From positions 1-61,764 of the forward strand of contig JAFZIG010000134.1 of the NCBI GenBank assembly GCA_017554485.1: 61,764 nt of DNA, given 5' to 3'. This stretch comes from Acidaminococcaceae bacterium (GTDB taxonomy: Bacteria > Bacillota > Negativicutes > Acidaminococcales > Acidaminococcaceae). The notes under the pieces are model-generated. The model did no database searches, had not been told where the DNA came from, and saw nothing but the letters and a program-made list of their open reading frames with translations. Of the stretch, positions 42,270-50,873 are shown in pieces (positions within the stretch are counted from its first letter, which is position 1; each line of letters opens with the position of its first letter). Both the position numbers and the translations under genes were made by a program.

Positions 42270-43361
42270 ATGCATTTACGGTTATTGGATAAATATGTGC
42301 TGAAAGAATTGCTGTATCCTTTTATCTTCGGTGTAGCATCTTTTTCCAGTATCTTTATTGCCAGCAGCTTGCTGTTTAAAATGGTACAGTACATCACGAC
42401 GTATGGGGCGCCGATTCCGACAGTGGGCCGGCTGTTTCTGTACAGCCTTCCGGAAATTGTCAATTATACATTTCCCATGGCGGTGTTGCTGGCGACGCTG
42501 ATGGCTTTTGGAAAACTTTCCGGCAACAGCGAGATTGTGGCCATGAAATCTGGTGGCGTCAGTTATTACCGGATTGTAGCACCGGTCATCATTGTCGGTT
42601 TTGTAGTCAGTATTTTTTCCATGATCTGGGCGGAAAAAGTGGTGCCGCCTTCCAAGCATGAAGCCAAACGGATCCTGGCTGTGGAAATCCGCGGTAATGT
42701 AAAACCTAAAACGCAGGATCACGTAGTCATCAAGACCCTCAGCGGGGATATCCAGCGCATTACGTATGCCCGGACCTTTGACGAAAGCACGGGAATCATG
42801 AGTAAAGTTACCATTGAAGAATTCAAGAATGAAAAATTGTTCCGTGTGCAGACCGCGAAAAAGGCTACCTGGAAAGACGACTCCTGGGTATTGGAGAATG
42901 GCAATGTTTTTACCGTGAATGACCGGGAGGGTGTTACTGACAAGGCGGCTTTCAACAAGCAGGTGATCCCGCTGAACATAACACCCAGGGAAATCAGCTG
43001 GGAACAAAAGAGTATAAACGAAATGACATTGGGGGAACTGCGGGGCTATGTCAAGGTTCTGGAACGCCAGAAACTGCCCAGTTCCGATTTATGGACGGAA
43101 ATTTATATGCGCTTTGCGATCCCTCTTGCAAGCTTTGTGTTCGCGCTGCTGGGAGCGCCCCTGGGAACCCAGCGGCAGCGCAGCGGTTCTTCTATCGGCA
43201 TGGGGATCAGCGTAATCGTCATCTTTGTGTATTACGGGATCATGGCTTTTGCCACCGGTCTGGGCAAAGGAGGAGTCATTCCTCCGCTGCTGGCGGCTAT
43301 GCTGCCGAATATCATCTGCTTTATCGCAGGTATCTTCATGCTGCGCAGAGCAGATTTTTGA
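42270..43361 (+). CDS. LPS export permease, LptF/LptG (YjgP/YjgQ) family
   Basis: Membrane permease with three N-terminal helices, a periplasmic jellyroll (about residues 140-265) and three C-terminal helices; 363 residues from ATG 42270 after GGGGGAT. Early motifs LLDKYVLKELLYPFIFG and FGKLSGNSEIVAMKSGG define the family. E. coli uses an LptF-LptG heterodimer, but only one gene is present here, so a homodimer or an unlinked partner is implied. It lies directly after lptB. Confidence 0.93.
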   Translation: MHLRLLDKYVLKELLYPFIFGVASFSSIFIASSLLFKMVQYITTYGAPIPTVGRLFLYSLPEIVNYTFPMAVLLATLMAFGKLSGNSEIVAMKSGGVSYYRIVAPVIIVGFVVSIFSMIWAEKVVPPSKHEAKRILAVEIRGNVKPKTQDHVVIKTLSGDIQRITYARTFDESTGIMSKVTIEEFKNEKLFRVQTAKKATWKDDSWVLENGNVFTVNDREGVTDKAAFNKQVIPLNITPREISWEQKSINEMTLGELRGYVKVLERQKLPSSDLWTEIYMRFAIPLASFVFALLGAPLGTQRQRSGSSIGMGISVIVIFVYYGIMAFATGLGKGGVIPPLLAAMLPNIICFIAGIFMLRRADF

Positions 43362-43437
43362 GCGGACTGTTTAAATATATTCTTACAGGCTGTTCGGCAA
43401 TTATTTTTCTATAAAAATTCAGGGAAGGGAACCTCAT

Positions 43438-44637
43438 ATGTTTGGTATTCGCTTAATGTTTCTGCTGGCAGTGATGGGAGGCATCATTGCCTTTATTGCA
43501 GATAAACTGGGAAGCAAAATAGGAAAAAAGAAACTGAGTGTGTTCGGCCTGCGTCCTCATGACACATCGGTGTTGCTGACTGTCTTGTCCGGCGTGCTGA
43601 TTTCCCTGTTTTCCGTGGGTATTTTGGCCGTTTCTTCCGAAAGCGCGCGCACGGCGCTGTTCGGTATGGAAAAGCTGCAGAAGGAGTTATTCCGTCTTAC
43701 GGCAGAAAAAAATAGTGCGGAAGAAGAATACAATAAAGCCATGGTTTCGCTGAAAGAAAAAAACGCGGCTATTGCGGAACTGGATAAAGAGATTCAAAAA
43801 GTCAATGAGGATAAAGCGACTGCAGAAGGGAACCTGGCTGCTGCCAACAACAGCCTTAATGAAGTACGGGGACAGTATGAGGCAACACAGGGAGCGTTGG
43901 TGAACGCTAAAAATGAAGTGCAGTCCCTGACCGAAGCCCGGAACAAGTTAAATGAGGAGATTAAAGGCCTGAAACAGGAAACGAAAGCGCTGGAGCAGGG
44001 CCTGGCTGTTATGCGGGGCGGCCAGATGATGTACGGAAGCGGAGAAATCGTTTTCGTGGGAATACTCCAGGGAGGCCGTTCGGAAGAAGAAAATCTGAAA
44101 CAGATGAAATGGCTTTTTGAAAGCGCCAATACGTCTGCTATGAACCGCATTGGCCTGGATCCCGGTTCCAAAGCCAGCCTGGTCTGGGTGCCTGAAGAAG
44201 AATCTGTTCGGCTCCTGCGTATTTTGGAAAAAGCGAAGGGAAACGTGCTGGTACGCATGCGGTCGCTGGCCAACACCGTGATTGGACAGCCTGTCCTCTG
44301 TGCCATGGAAGTGATTCCCAACCGTCTCATCTTCAAAGACGGGGAAAAAATACACCAGAAAGTCATTGATATGAACGGAAAAGAAATGACTCCGGATCAG
44401 TCTTTCATGACATTCCTCAAGGAAGTTAATGAGCGTTCGGTAAAGGCAGGGGTACTGCCGGATCCCATGACCGGGAAAGTGGGCAACATGAGTGCGGTCA
44501 CCATGGTAGAGACCGTTACAAAGATGCAACGTATGGGTGGGAAAATTCTGCTGACGGCTTATGCGGACGGGAACATTACCACGGCCGGTCCGGTACAGTT
44601 GCGTCTGCATCTCGCAAGGGCCGCTCATTTGCCGTAA
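43438..44637 (+). CDS. DUF3084 coiled-coil membrane protein
   Basis: Two N-terminal membrane segments (about residues 4-22 and 42-64) followed by a long coiled coil (about 75-200) and a C-terminal globular part (about 205-399). This matches DUF3084, a family of unknown function. The second helix is followed by heptads rich in Glu, Lys and Asn. It lies 76 bases after the LPS permease, and an envelope role is suggested only by location. Confidence 0.8.
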   Translation: MFGIRLMFLLAVMGGIIAFIADKLGSKIGKKKLSVFGLRPHDTSVLLTVLSGVLISLFSVGILAVSSESARTALFGMEKLQKELFRLTAEKNSAEEEYNKAMVSLKEKNAAIAELDKEIQKVNEDKATAEGNLAAANNSLNEVRGQYEATQGALVNAKNEVQSLTEARNKLNEEIKGLKQETKALEQGLAVMRGGQMMYGSGEIVFVGILQGGRSEEENLKQMKWLFESANTSAMNRIGLDPGSKASLVWVPEEESVRLLRILEKAKGNVLVRMRSLANTVIGQPVLCAMEVIPNRLIFKDGEKIHQKVIDMNGKEMTPDQSFMTFLKEVNERSVKAGVLPDPMTGKVGNMSAVTMVETVTKMQRMGGKILLTAYADGNITTAGPVQLRLHLARAAHLP

Positions 44638-44662
44638 GGGGCTTACATTAAAATTGGACAGG

Positions 44663-45154
44663 ATGCGTGTTTTATACGGTGATAAGCAGAAAGAAGGATA
44701 TTATCTGGGGATTGATCCGGGGCGGGACAAGACAGGTCTTGCGCTGGTTGACAGGACCGGGGGGATTGTTGCTGTGCAGATAGCCCGCAGCCGGGGCTTC
44801 TCCGAGATTTTACCTGTGTTTTTGTTTGACAAACTGCAGGTGACCAATTTCTGGGCCCTGCGCCAAAAATTGCAGGCAGTCGTGCTGGGGAACGGAACCG
44901 CCAGTAAAGAGCATAAGCAACAGATAGAGAAGGTTTTGCCGGGGTTTCCTGTGCATGTGGTGGATGAAAAATATTCTACGGAGGAAGCCAGGGCATTGTA
45001 TTGGGAGCTATTCCCGCCTAAAGGTTGGCGTCGCCTGATCCCTTTAGGACTGCAGGTACCGTCAGAACCGCTGGACGGGTATGCTGCCGTGGTGCAGGTG
45101 AGACGATTCCTGCAGCAGGAACAGACAGGCTCTGGCGGAGAGAATACCGTTTAG
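44663..45154 (+). CDS. YqgF/RuvX-like RNase H-fold protein
   Basis: A 163-residue protein with the RNase H-like fold of YqgF, the pre-16S rRNA processing nuclease, or of Holliday-junction resolvase-like relatives. Acidic positions are visible in GIDPGRDKTGLA, VVDEKYSTEEAR and LDGYAAV, as in the family. The insert around LGNGTASKEH is typical. I use ATG 44663; TTG 44654 is an alternative, and both have poor SDs. A standard RuvX may exist elsewhere, so this could be a divergent paralogue. Confidence 0.7.
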   Translation: MRVLYGDKQKEGYYLGIDPGRDKTGLALVDRTGGIVAVQIARSRGFSEILPVFLFDKLQVTNFWALRQKLQAVVLGNGTASKEHKQQIEKVLPGFPVHVVDEKYSTEEARALYWELFPPKGWRRLIPLGLQVPSEPLDGYAAVVQVRRFLQQEQTGSGGENTV

Positions 45155-45204
45155 AAAACAGGTTTCAACAGGTTTGTACGGTAATGATACAGGGGAATGA
45201 TCGT

Positions 45205-45837
45205 ATGGAGATGGATTTTGCGAAACACTCAATCGAGTCTTTTGTACAGGACCTCAATTCCACGAAACCCATGCCGGGGGGCGGCAGTGCCGCTGCCATC
45301 TGCGGGGCAATGGCTGCGGCGCTGGCAGGCATGTCGGCCCACATGACCGCAGGCAAAAAAAAGTATGAGGCCGTGGAAGAAAAGATGCAGGAGATCATCA
45401 CAGCCACAAAAATACTACAGGAAGAAATGCTGGCCATGGCCCGGGAAGATGCGGACATGTACTCTCTGGTGCTGCAGGCTTATAAGTTGCCAAAAGCTAC
45501 GGAAGAAGAAGCTGCACAGCGGGCAAAGGCCATTGAAGGAGCCAGTAAGACGGCGGTTGTGGCGTCCTTAAAAGTGACAGGTGCCTGCATCCGGATTATG
45601 AAACTGGCTTATACCACTGTAACAGAAGGCAACCAGATGATGGTGACAGACGGTTCGGCTTCGGCATTGCTTGCCCGGGCCTGCCAGCAGGTGGCAGCCT
45701 ATAACGTACGGATTAACCTGGGAGGCGTAAAAGACAAAACTGTTGTGGCAGAAGCGGAACGGCTACTGAAGAGCCATTTGGCCGAAGGGGACAGGCTGCT
45801 GGAAGATGTGCTGAGAGAGGTGGAGGCTCGTTTATAA
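45205..45837 (+). CDS. Cyclodeaminase/cyclohydrolase family protein (FTCD C-terminal type)
   Basis: A 210-residue all-helical protein resembling the formiminotetrahydrofolate cyclodeaminase domain (FTCD_C). The PMPGGGSAAAICGAMAAALAGM motif near the N-terminus and the DGSASALLARA segment near residue 155 mark the family. Relatives act in one-carbon folate metabolism, but no folate or histidine gene is adjacent. ATG 45205 lies seven bases after AGGGGAAT. It ends the long + strand run. Confidence 0.8.
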   Translation: MEMDFAKHSIESFVQDLNSTKPMPGGGSAAAICGAMAAALAGMSAHMTAGKKKYEAVEEKMQEIITATKILQEEMLAMAREDADMYSLVLQAYKLPKATEEEAAQRAKAIEGASKTAVVASLKVTGACIRIMKLAYTTVTEGNQMMVTDGSASALLARACQQVAAYNVRINLGGVKDKTVVAEAERLLKSHLAEGDRLLEDVLREVEARL

Positions 45838-46022
45838 ATTCACATTACAAGCAGGAGAGGTAATGTCTTCATAGCGCTCCGCTAACGCTTCGGGCGTGTT
45901 CCGATTCGCATAGCTATGTGTAAAGTACTGTTGCGCAAATTGTTAAATCTTTTTAAAGAACAGTTCCTCGCGCCCCTGCGGGGTGCACGCTTCGCTTAAT
46001 CAGACGTCCCCGACCCCGGCGG

Positions 46023-46051
46023 TTGACAGAAACTTAAATTTTTATTATAAT
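46023..46051 (+). promoter_or_regulatory. Consensus promoter of tRNA-Ser
   Basis: TTGACA (46023-46028), 17-base spacer, TATAAT (46046-46051): a perfect vegetative promoter ending 16 bases before the tRNA. The region before it (45838-46022) has only small palindromes. Confidence 0.92.
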
Positions 46052-46067
46052 TTTTGCTGTACATTAC

Positions 46068-46155
46068 GGAGAGGTGGTCGAGTGGTTTAAGGCTCTGGTC
46101 TTGAAAACCAGCGAGGTGCAAGCCTCCGTGGGTTCGAATCCCACCCTCTCCGCCA
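46068..46155 (+). tRNA. tRNA-Ser (anticodon UGA)
   Basis: The cloverleaf is complete: acceptor GGAGAGG/CCTCTCC, anticodon stem CTGGT/ACCAG with loop CTTGAAA (anticodon TGA, reading UCA), a long variable arm as expected for serine, TTCGAAT loop and encoded CCA. Serine acetyltransferase cysE follows, but a terminator separates them. Confidence 0.97.
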
Positions 46156-46161
46156 TAACTG

Positions 46162-46207
46162 AACATAAAAATGCCCCGGCGTGCTTATGCCTGGGGCATT
46201 TATGTTA
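46162..46207 (+). terminator. Terminator after tRNA-Ser
   Basis: AACATAAAAATGCCCC pairs with GGGGCATTTATGTT around a short loop, with an inner GGC/GCC pair. T-rich sequence follows. Confidence 0.75.
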
Positions 46208-46284
46208 TATTGCTTTTATCAGCTCTTCTTTGCTATAATATATGTACTATATATACTAAATTCAAATCTTTTCAGGAGGTATCC

Positions 46285-47241
46285 ATGAAAAATCTGGAAC
46301 CGAAGATTAAAAAGCTGACTGCGGACATACTGAAGGACTACAGCCAGGGCCGTACCATCGACAAGATGAACACCTTTACAAGTCCTGACATGGATATTGT
46401 AGTGGACATTCTGGATAAGCTGCAGAAAATCCTGTTCCCCGGTTACTACCGCAACAAAAATTATCATTTTTATACAGCGGAGAACAACCTGCAGACGCTG
46501 ATTGAGGACGTGCTCTTCAACCTGACCAAACAGATTTCCATGTACCTGCGTTACCTGCCGGAATTCAGCAACGCTGACTACCGCACCAGTATGGACAGGG
46601 CCCAGGAACTTGCTTTGGAGTTTCTGTCCCGCATACCTAAAATCCGGGACCTGGTGGAAACTTCCGTGCAGGCTGAGTTCGACGGGGACCCGGCTGCATT
46701 CAATAAAGATGAGATCATTTTCTGCTACCCGGGCATGTACGCTATCATGGTGTTCCGGCTGGCCCATGAGTTTTATAATTTAGGCGTGCCCATGCTGCCC
46801 CGCATCATGTCTGAATATGCCCACAGCAAGACCGGCATCGACATCCACCCCGGTGCCACCATCGGACGTTATTTTTTCATTGATCACGGCACCGGCATCG
46901 TGGTGGGCGAGACCACCGTCATCGGCGACAACGTGAAGATCTACCAGGGTGTCACCATCGGCGCGCTGTCTACCCGGGGCGGCCAGAACCTGCGCAGCAA
47001 GAAGCGTCACCCGACAATTGAGGACAACGTGACCATCTACTCCGGCGCCTCTATTCTGGGCGGCGAAACAATCATTGGTCACGATTCCGTTATCGGCGGC
47101 AACACTTTTATCACCATGTCCGTGCCTCCCGGCTCCAACGTGAGCATCAAGAGCCAGGAACTCCACATCAGCAGCAAGGGCAGGCCGGACACCGAAGCAA
47201 AGGACCTGGACCAGAGCGCAACTTGGTTTTATACGATATAA
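46285..47241 (+). CDS. cysE: Serine O-acetyltransferase CysE
   Basis: Makes O-acetylserine from serine and acetyl-CoA for cysteine synthesis. An N-terminal helical domain (about residues 1-180) is followed by a left-handed beta-helix (about 185-300) with [19 protein letters not shown] and the GASILGG loop. At 318 residues it is longer than E. coli CysE (273) and fits the longer SAT type of anaerobes. AGGAGG precedes ATG 46285; the longer frame from 46171 would start inside the tRNA terminator and is rejected. Confidence 0.94.
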   Translation: MKNLEPKIKKLTADILKDYSQGRTIDKMNTFTSPDMDIVVDILDKLQKILFPGYYRNKNYHFYTAENNLQTLIEDVLFNLTKQISMYLRYLPEFSNADYRTSMDRAQELALEFLSRIPKIRDLVETSVQAEFDGDPAAFNKDEIIFCYPGMYAIMVFRLAHEFYNLGVPMLPRIMSEYAHSKTGIDIHPGATIGRYFFIDHGTGIVVGETTVIGDNVKIYQGVTIGALSTRGGQNLRSKKRHPTIEDNVTIYSGASILGGETIIGHDSVIGGNTFITMSVPPGSNVSIKSQELHISSKGRPDTEAKDLDQSATWFYTI

Positions 47242-47267
47242 ACACAATAAACACAATAAACACAACG
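47241..47267. repeat. Three tandem copies of a 9-base unit
   Basis: AAACACAAT-like units repeat three times directly after the cysE stop, the last with a variant end. It is probably a slippage repeat without function. Confidence 0.5.
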
Positions 47268-47294
47268 ATTTGAATACAATTTAAAAAAGCAAAA

Positions 47295-48254
47295 ATGAAA
47301 TCAAAGCTATTTTCTTTCATTTCATCTATACTGGTTTGTACGGTTCTTTTGTTTGGCATTTACTCAAATACCGGATTTACCGAACCGCTGCCTGTAGGCA
47401 AAAGCAGCTATCTGTTTGAGGAAAAAACCGGCGTGACCGGTGAACCGATAAAAATCTATACCTACCGGCCTGCAGGATGGCAGCCGGGAAAAGTTATCGT
47501 TTTTGTCTTTCACGGTTCGAAGCGGAAAGCGCATAATTATCGTTCCGGGTGGATCAGCCTTGCAGATGAAAACAACCTGCTGATCATCTGCCCGGAGTTT
47601 ACAAAGATTAAATACCCTGGGTCAACTTACTATAATACAGGTAATGTGATGCACAGGAAAAAGGGCCGCGAAAAACTGCAGCCTAAAGACAGATGGGTTT
47701 TCCCGGCGATAGACCGCATCATTCGCGACGTAAAATCAAAAATGGATGCTTATGAAAGTCCGGCAGTAGTTTTTGGTCATTCGGCAGGGGCCCAGTTGCT
47801 TCACCGTTATGCGCTTTTGGGCGGAAATACGGATGCCAGCCTGATTATGCCGGCCAATGCCGGTCTGTATACTATGCCGAAGAAGAACATCCCTTTCCCT
47901 TACGGTCTTGGCGGAGTTCCTATAAAGAATGCGGAACTGGCGGAAGCTTTTGCGAAACCGGTAGTTGTTTTGCTGGGTGAAGCAGATGTGAAGCCTATCC
48001 CTAATCCGCGCAGGATACCCGAGGCAGACAGTCAGGGCCTGAATCGTCTGGCACGAGGTAAGAAATTTTATAGAACAGCAAGAAAAAAGGCGGAAAAATC
48101 GGGCGTCCCATTTAACTGGCAAATTATAACAGTACCGGGCGTCGGGCATCAGGGAGCGAAAATGGCCAACACCGCTGTGCAGGTGATCAATGCATATTTT
48201 GATTCAAAAACAAAGAAGGACTGGGGTTTTAATACCTCAGTCCTTTTAATATGA
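47295..48254 (+). CDS. Secreted or membrane-anchored alpha/beta hydrolase
   Basis: An N-terminal signal or anchor (about residues 5-24) is followed by an alpha/beta hydrolase domain. The nucleophile elbow is GHSAG (about residue 155), with a candidate acid in LLGEADVKP and the histidine in GVGHQG. The oxyanion region is VFHGS. The fold resembles poly(3-hydroxybutyrate)-depolymerase or esterase-like secreted hydrolases; the substrate is unknown. There is no SD before the ATG. The last dozen codons (KKDWGFNTSVLLI) are also the stem of a terminator. Confidence 0.75.
   Translation: MKSKLFSFISSILVCTVLLFGIYSNTGFTEPLPVGKSSYLFEEKTGVTGEPIKIYTYRPAGWQPGKVIVFVFHGSKRKAHNYRSGWISLADENNLLIICPEFTKIKYPGSTYYNTGNVMHRKKGREKLQPKDRWVFPAIDRIIRDVKSKMDAYESPAVVFGHSAGAQLLHRYALLGGNTDASLIMPANAGLYTMPKKNIPFPYGLGGVPIKNAELAEAFAKPVVVLLGEADVKPIPNPRRIPEADSQGLNRLARGKKFYRTARKKAEKSGVPFNWQIITVPGVGHQGAKMANTAVQVINAYFDSKTKKDWGFNTSVLLI
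48216..48250 (+). terminator. Terminator overlapping the end of the hydrolase gene
   Basis: AAGGACTGGGG pairs with CCTCAGTCCTT over 11 bp (one G-U) with an eight-base loop and TT after it. The stem is inside the coding sequence. Confidence 0.75.
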
Positions 48255-48275
48255 AGTAAGGTACCGATTTTAAAG

Positions 48276-48304
48276 TTGACATCCCCATTTCTTTGTGATA
48301 TTAT
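48276..48304 (+). promoter_or_regulatory. rplUp: Promoter of the rplU-prp-rpmA operon
   Basis: TTGACA (48276-48281), 17-base spacer, TATTAT (48299-48304). Confidence 0.85.
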
Positions 48305-48311
48305 ACTTAAG

Positions 48312-48410
48312 TCTGGACGATTCCGTCCGTCCCCAACCGCGCAAGAAGGTCCCGTAAACCGTCACAGCGCGTGACGTACCGTAATTGGCGAGTCTATGAT
48401 AAGGGAGGTG
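48312..48410 (+). ncRNA. Structured leader of rplU (L21-leader-like)
   Basis: About 100 bases between the promoter and GGAGGTG contain GGACG/CGTCC and several GC-rich stems (for example GCGCGTGACG). The position matches the known L21 leader, a ribosomal-protein autoregulatory element of Firmicutes. I have not matched its consensus base by base. Confidence 0.5.
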
Positions 48411-48416
48411 CAATGC

Positions 48417-48728
48417 ATGTACGCAATTATCAAAACCGGCGGCAAACAGTACAAAGTAGCGGAAGGCGATGTTCTGAACGTAGAAAAGCTGGACGCGGAA
48501 AAAGGTGCTGAAGTCGTATTTGATGAAGTTCTGGCTATCGTTAACGATGGCGAAGTAACCGTTGGCAAGCCGTTCATCGACGGCGCTAAAGTTACCGCTA
48601 CCGTTGAAGAGCAGGGCAAAGGCGAAAAGATTCTGGTTTTCAAATACAGAGCCAAAGTCAACTATCGCAAACGCATGGGTCATCGTCAGCCGTACACTGC
48701 TGTTAAGATCAGCGGTATCCAGGGCTAA
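48417..48728 (+). CDS. rplU: 50S ribosomal protein L21
   Basis: A 103-residue ribosomal protein with [14 protein letters not shown] at the start and [15 protein letters not shown] near the end, which define L21. ATG 48417 is six bases after GGAGGTG. First gene of the L21-Prp-L27 operon. Confidence 0.97.
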   Translation: MYAIIKTGGKQYKVAEGDVLNVEKLDAEKGAEVVFDEVLAIVNDGEVTVGKPFIDGAKVTATVEEQGKGEKILVFKYRAKVNYRKRMGHRQPYTAVKISGIQG

Positions 48729-48758
48729 ACGGCAGGGAATGTTCCCGGCGTAACAAAG

Positions 48759-49097
48759 ATGATTACCATTGATTTATACAGGAACCATAAGGGAGAGATC
48801 ACAGGTTTCCGGTCTCAGGGTCACGCCAGTGACGCGCCGGCCGGGGAAAGCGTGATTTGCGCCTGGGTCTCCGCGGCGACGCAGATGGCTCTTGTAGGTT
48901 TGGAACAGCAACTGAAGTATCCCGTGGACTATCAGGTGGATATGGAAAAAGGCGTATTGCAGGTAACGCTGCAGCGAACGCCTGACATAAAAAGCCAGAC
49001 CCTGCTGGGCAGTATGGAGACCGTACTGTACCAGCTGGCTGAGCAGTGTCCGCAAGATGTTCGAATTCGCGAACATGGAGGTGAAATGAATGTTTAA
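48759..49097 (+). CDS. prp: Ribosomal-processing cysteine protease Prp
   Basis: A small cysteine protease (DUF464, 112 residues) that removes the N-terminal extension of L27 in Firmicutes. The catalytic pair is visible as the His in [10 protein letters not shown] and the Cys in [10 protein letters not shown]. It lies between rplU and rpmA, the normal place, and overlaps the rpmA start by eight bases. Confidence 0.94.
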   Translation: MITIDLYRNHKGEITGFRSQGHASDAPAGESVICAWVSAATQMALVGLEQQLKYPVDYQVDMEKGVLQVTLQRTPDIKSQTLLGSMETVLYQLAEQCPQDVRIREHGGEMNV

Positions 49098-49386
49098 ACT
49101 AATTCTGCAATTACATGCACATAAAAAGGGTACCGGTTCTTCCCACAACGGTCGTGACTCCAACGCCCAGCGCCTGGGCACCAAAGCACATGACGGTCAG
49201 ATCGTAACTGCCGGCAGCATCATCGTGCGCCAGCATGGTACCCGGTTCCATACGGGCAAAAATGTTGGCATCGGCCGTGATTACACCATCTATGCCAAGA
49301 TCGACGGAAAAGTTCGTTTCGGTCGTCATGGCCGTACCGAGCGCATCATCAGCATCGAGCCCCTGGAAGAAGCTAAAGAAGCGTAA
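49090..49386 (+). CDS. rpmA: 50S ribosomal protein L27
   Basis: A 98-residue ribosomal protein whose mature part begins [20 protein letters not shown] and carries [15 protein letters not shown]. The first ten residues ([10 protein letters not shown]) are the extension that Prp removes; the usual QFFA before the cut is QLHA here. GGAGGTG lies just before the ATG. Confidence 0.96.
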   Translation: MFKLILQLHAHKKGTGSSHNGRDSNAQRLGTKAHDGQIVTAGSIIVRQHGTRFHTGKNVGIGRDYTIYAKIDGKVRFGRHGRTERIISIEPLEEAKEA

Positions 49387-49394
49387 GAAAAGCA

Positions 49395-49426
49395 GAACCC
49401 CGTTCCGGCAGGAGCGGGGTTTTTTG
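49395..49426. terminator. Terminator of the rplU operon, usable from both sides
   Basis: AACCCCG..CGGGGTT stem with T6 on the + strand; on the minus strand it lies just after the acyltransferase gene. Confidence 0.85.
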
Positions 49427-49435
49427 TATCTATTT

Positions 49436-50698
49436 CTACTTTGGTTGTCTTCCAAGCAACAGCAATCCTATCGGTCTGAATCGTTTTGCCAGTTTGTGAA
49501 TCACTACTCCTGCAATAAACGATGTCGCCAGTACCAGTAAGTAGAACACCACTACCGGCACCTGGGCAATGGAAAAGCCCATCAGTTCAAACCACTGCAG
49601 CCAATAGTACAGGAACAGGGGATGGATCAGGTAGACGATCATAGAGTATTCAGAGAGCACGTCCAGCAACATAGGCCTGTGCTCTGGTTTTATTTCTGTC
49701 AGATCAGTATTCTGATTGTAGCATTCTTTTGCAATTTCAGAGGATTGTTCATTCCCTGAGGTGTTAAAATTCTGATTGAAGTTTTCTTCTGCTTCGGCTT
49801 CATGACAATCTTCCAGTTTTTCCAGCGCCGCGCTGAAGAACAGCAGCCAGCATACGGTGTAAAGCAATCCTTCCGGTGTCAGTTGCGTCATATATTTGGC
49901 AGGGATGTCTTCCAACGGGATGCCTGCCAGTACGTACTGCCTGAACTTCCAAACCAGCACAGCACAGGATAAAAGAAACACACCCAGGCTGGAGGTGAAA
50001 TGACATTGCAGCCAGCTGCGAAATTTTTTTTCGTGAATGGCGCAGACGCCGCCCAGTACGAAAATGAAACCGTAGAACAAGGGAAGGTAATTCATCCGCT
50101 CGTTTAAAAGACGGATGATCATGGCGTGACCCTGGGTCCAGGGTGGATAGTTCCAATAGGTGGCGCTCCATTGGTATAACAGAACTTGCAGGGCTGCAAG
50201 AACAGCCAGCGAAGCAGTAATTCCTGCAAAAGACTTTTCGCTTACCCATTTTACCAGCCAGCGCCAGAAGGGCATAGAGAAATAAAAATACAGCAGGATC
50301 ACCATAAAATAAATGTGGTAACAGCCCTCGCCCAGCAAAAATTTTACAATTAGTACGGAAACGGAAAAACTCCGGTCCGGCCGGTACATATCCTCCCATT
50401 GCCACATGGCAATGTAAAAGAACGACCAGACGAAATAGGGCAGGCCTACCGTGACCAGGTGTTTTTTTATGAAATCGAAGTAATGGAAGGATTTGTGTAG
50501 CGCGTCATTGCAGAATTGCCCGTAACCGGAAATGAAAAAGAAAACTGGAACGGCAAAGCGGCTGAAGACCTGGAACAGGAGAAACAAGTCCAGGCGCGGC
50601 GTAGAGGAGGCAAACACAAAGGGCCCGATGTGGATACCGATGACTCCCAGCATAGCCAGGGCGCGCAGACGGTCGACTACAGTATTGCGGTTTGACAT
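49436..50698 (-). CDS. Membrane acyltransferase, acyltransferase-3 family
   Basis: About ten membrane segments and the start RLRALAMLGVIGIHI, with the conserved His, mark the Acyltransferase_3 (OafA/NodX-like) family. These enzymes add acetyl or other acyl groups to O-antigen, wall or exopolysaccharide sugars. A Glu/Asn-rich cytoplasmic insert lies at about residues 305-345. The ATG at 50698 follows AGAGG; an upstream ATG gives a nine-residue extension. It is transcribed on the minus strand toward the rplU operon, with a terminator behind its promoter side. Confidence 0.85.
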   Translation of the reverse strand: MSNRNTVVDRLRALAMLGVIGIHIGPFVFASSTPRLDLFLLFQVFSRFAVPVFFFISGYGQFCNDALHKSFHYFDFIKKHLVTVGLPYFVWSFFYIAMWQWEDMYRPDRSFSVSVLIVKFLLGEGCYHIYFMVILLYFYFSMPFWRWLVKWVSEKSFAGITASLAVLAALQVLLYQWSATYWNYPPWTQGHAMIIRLLNERMNYLPLFYGFIFVLGGVCAIHEKKFRSWLQCHFTSSLGVFLLSCAVLVWKFRQYVLAGIPLEDIPAKYMTQLTPEGLLYTVCWLLFFSAALEKLEDCHEAEAEENFNQNFNTSGNEQSSEIAKECYNQNTDLTEIKPEHRPMLLDVLSEYSMIVYLIHPLFLYYWLQWFELMGFSIAQVPVVVFYLLVLATSFIAGVVIHKLAKRFRPIGLLLLGRQPK

Positions 50699-50762
50699 AA
50701 GAAACCTCTGAAATATAGTATACATTTATCATACCATTGCTGTTGGAAGTAATCAAGACACA

Positions 50763-50796
50763 AAAAAGTAACCGTCCAAAGGCAGCGGTTACTTTT
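50763..50796. terminator. Bidirectional-type hairpin between hsp20 and the acyltransferase gene
   Basis: AAAGTAACCG pairs with CGGTTACTTT, flanked by A on one side and T on the other, so it can act on either strand. Confidence 0.7.
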
Positions 50797-50823
50797 AAAA
50801 ATATAGCCTTTCAATAAATGAAA

Positions 50824-50848
50824 CAGCCCCGGCCGCATGACCGGGGCT
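50824..50848 (-). terminator. Terminator after hsp20
   Basis: Read on the minus strand, AGCCCCGG pairs with CCGGGGCT, followed by GTTT. Confidence 0.65.
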
Positions 50849-50873
50849 TAAATCTTTATTCAGGGTTGCGTTT

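Noticed and set aside
45838-46022. Small palindromes (ACATTAC/GTAATGT, CATAGCTATG, CCCC/GGGG)
   Set aside because: Short and without T runs or repetition elsewhere in the window; not enough for a feature.
46171-46284. Upstream extension of cysE
   Set aside because: Its ATG lies in the tRNA terminator; AGGAGG directly precedes the ATG at 46285.
47241-47267. Direct repeats as a CRISPR or regulatory array
   Set aside because: Units of nine bases without spacers; simple slippage repeat.
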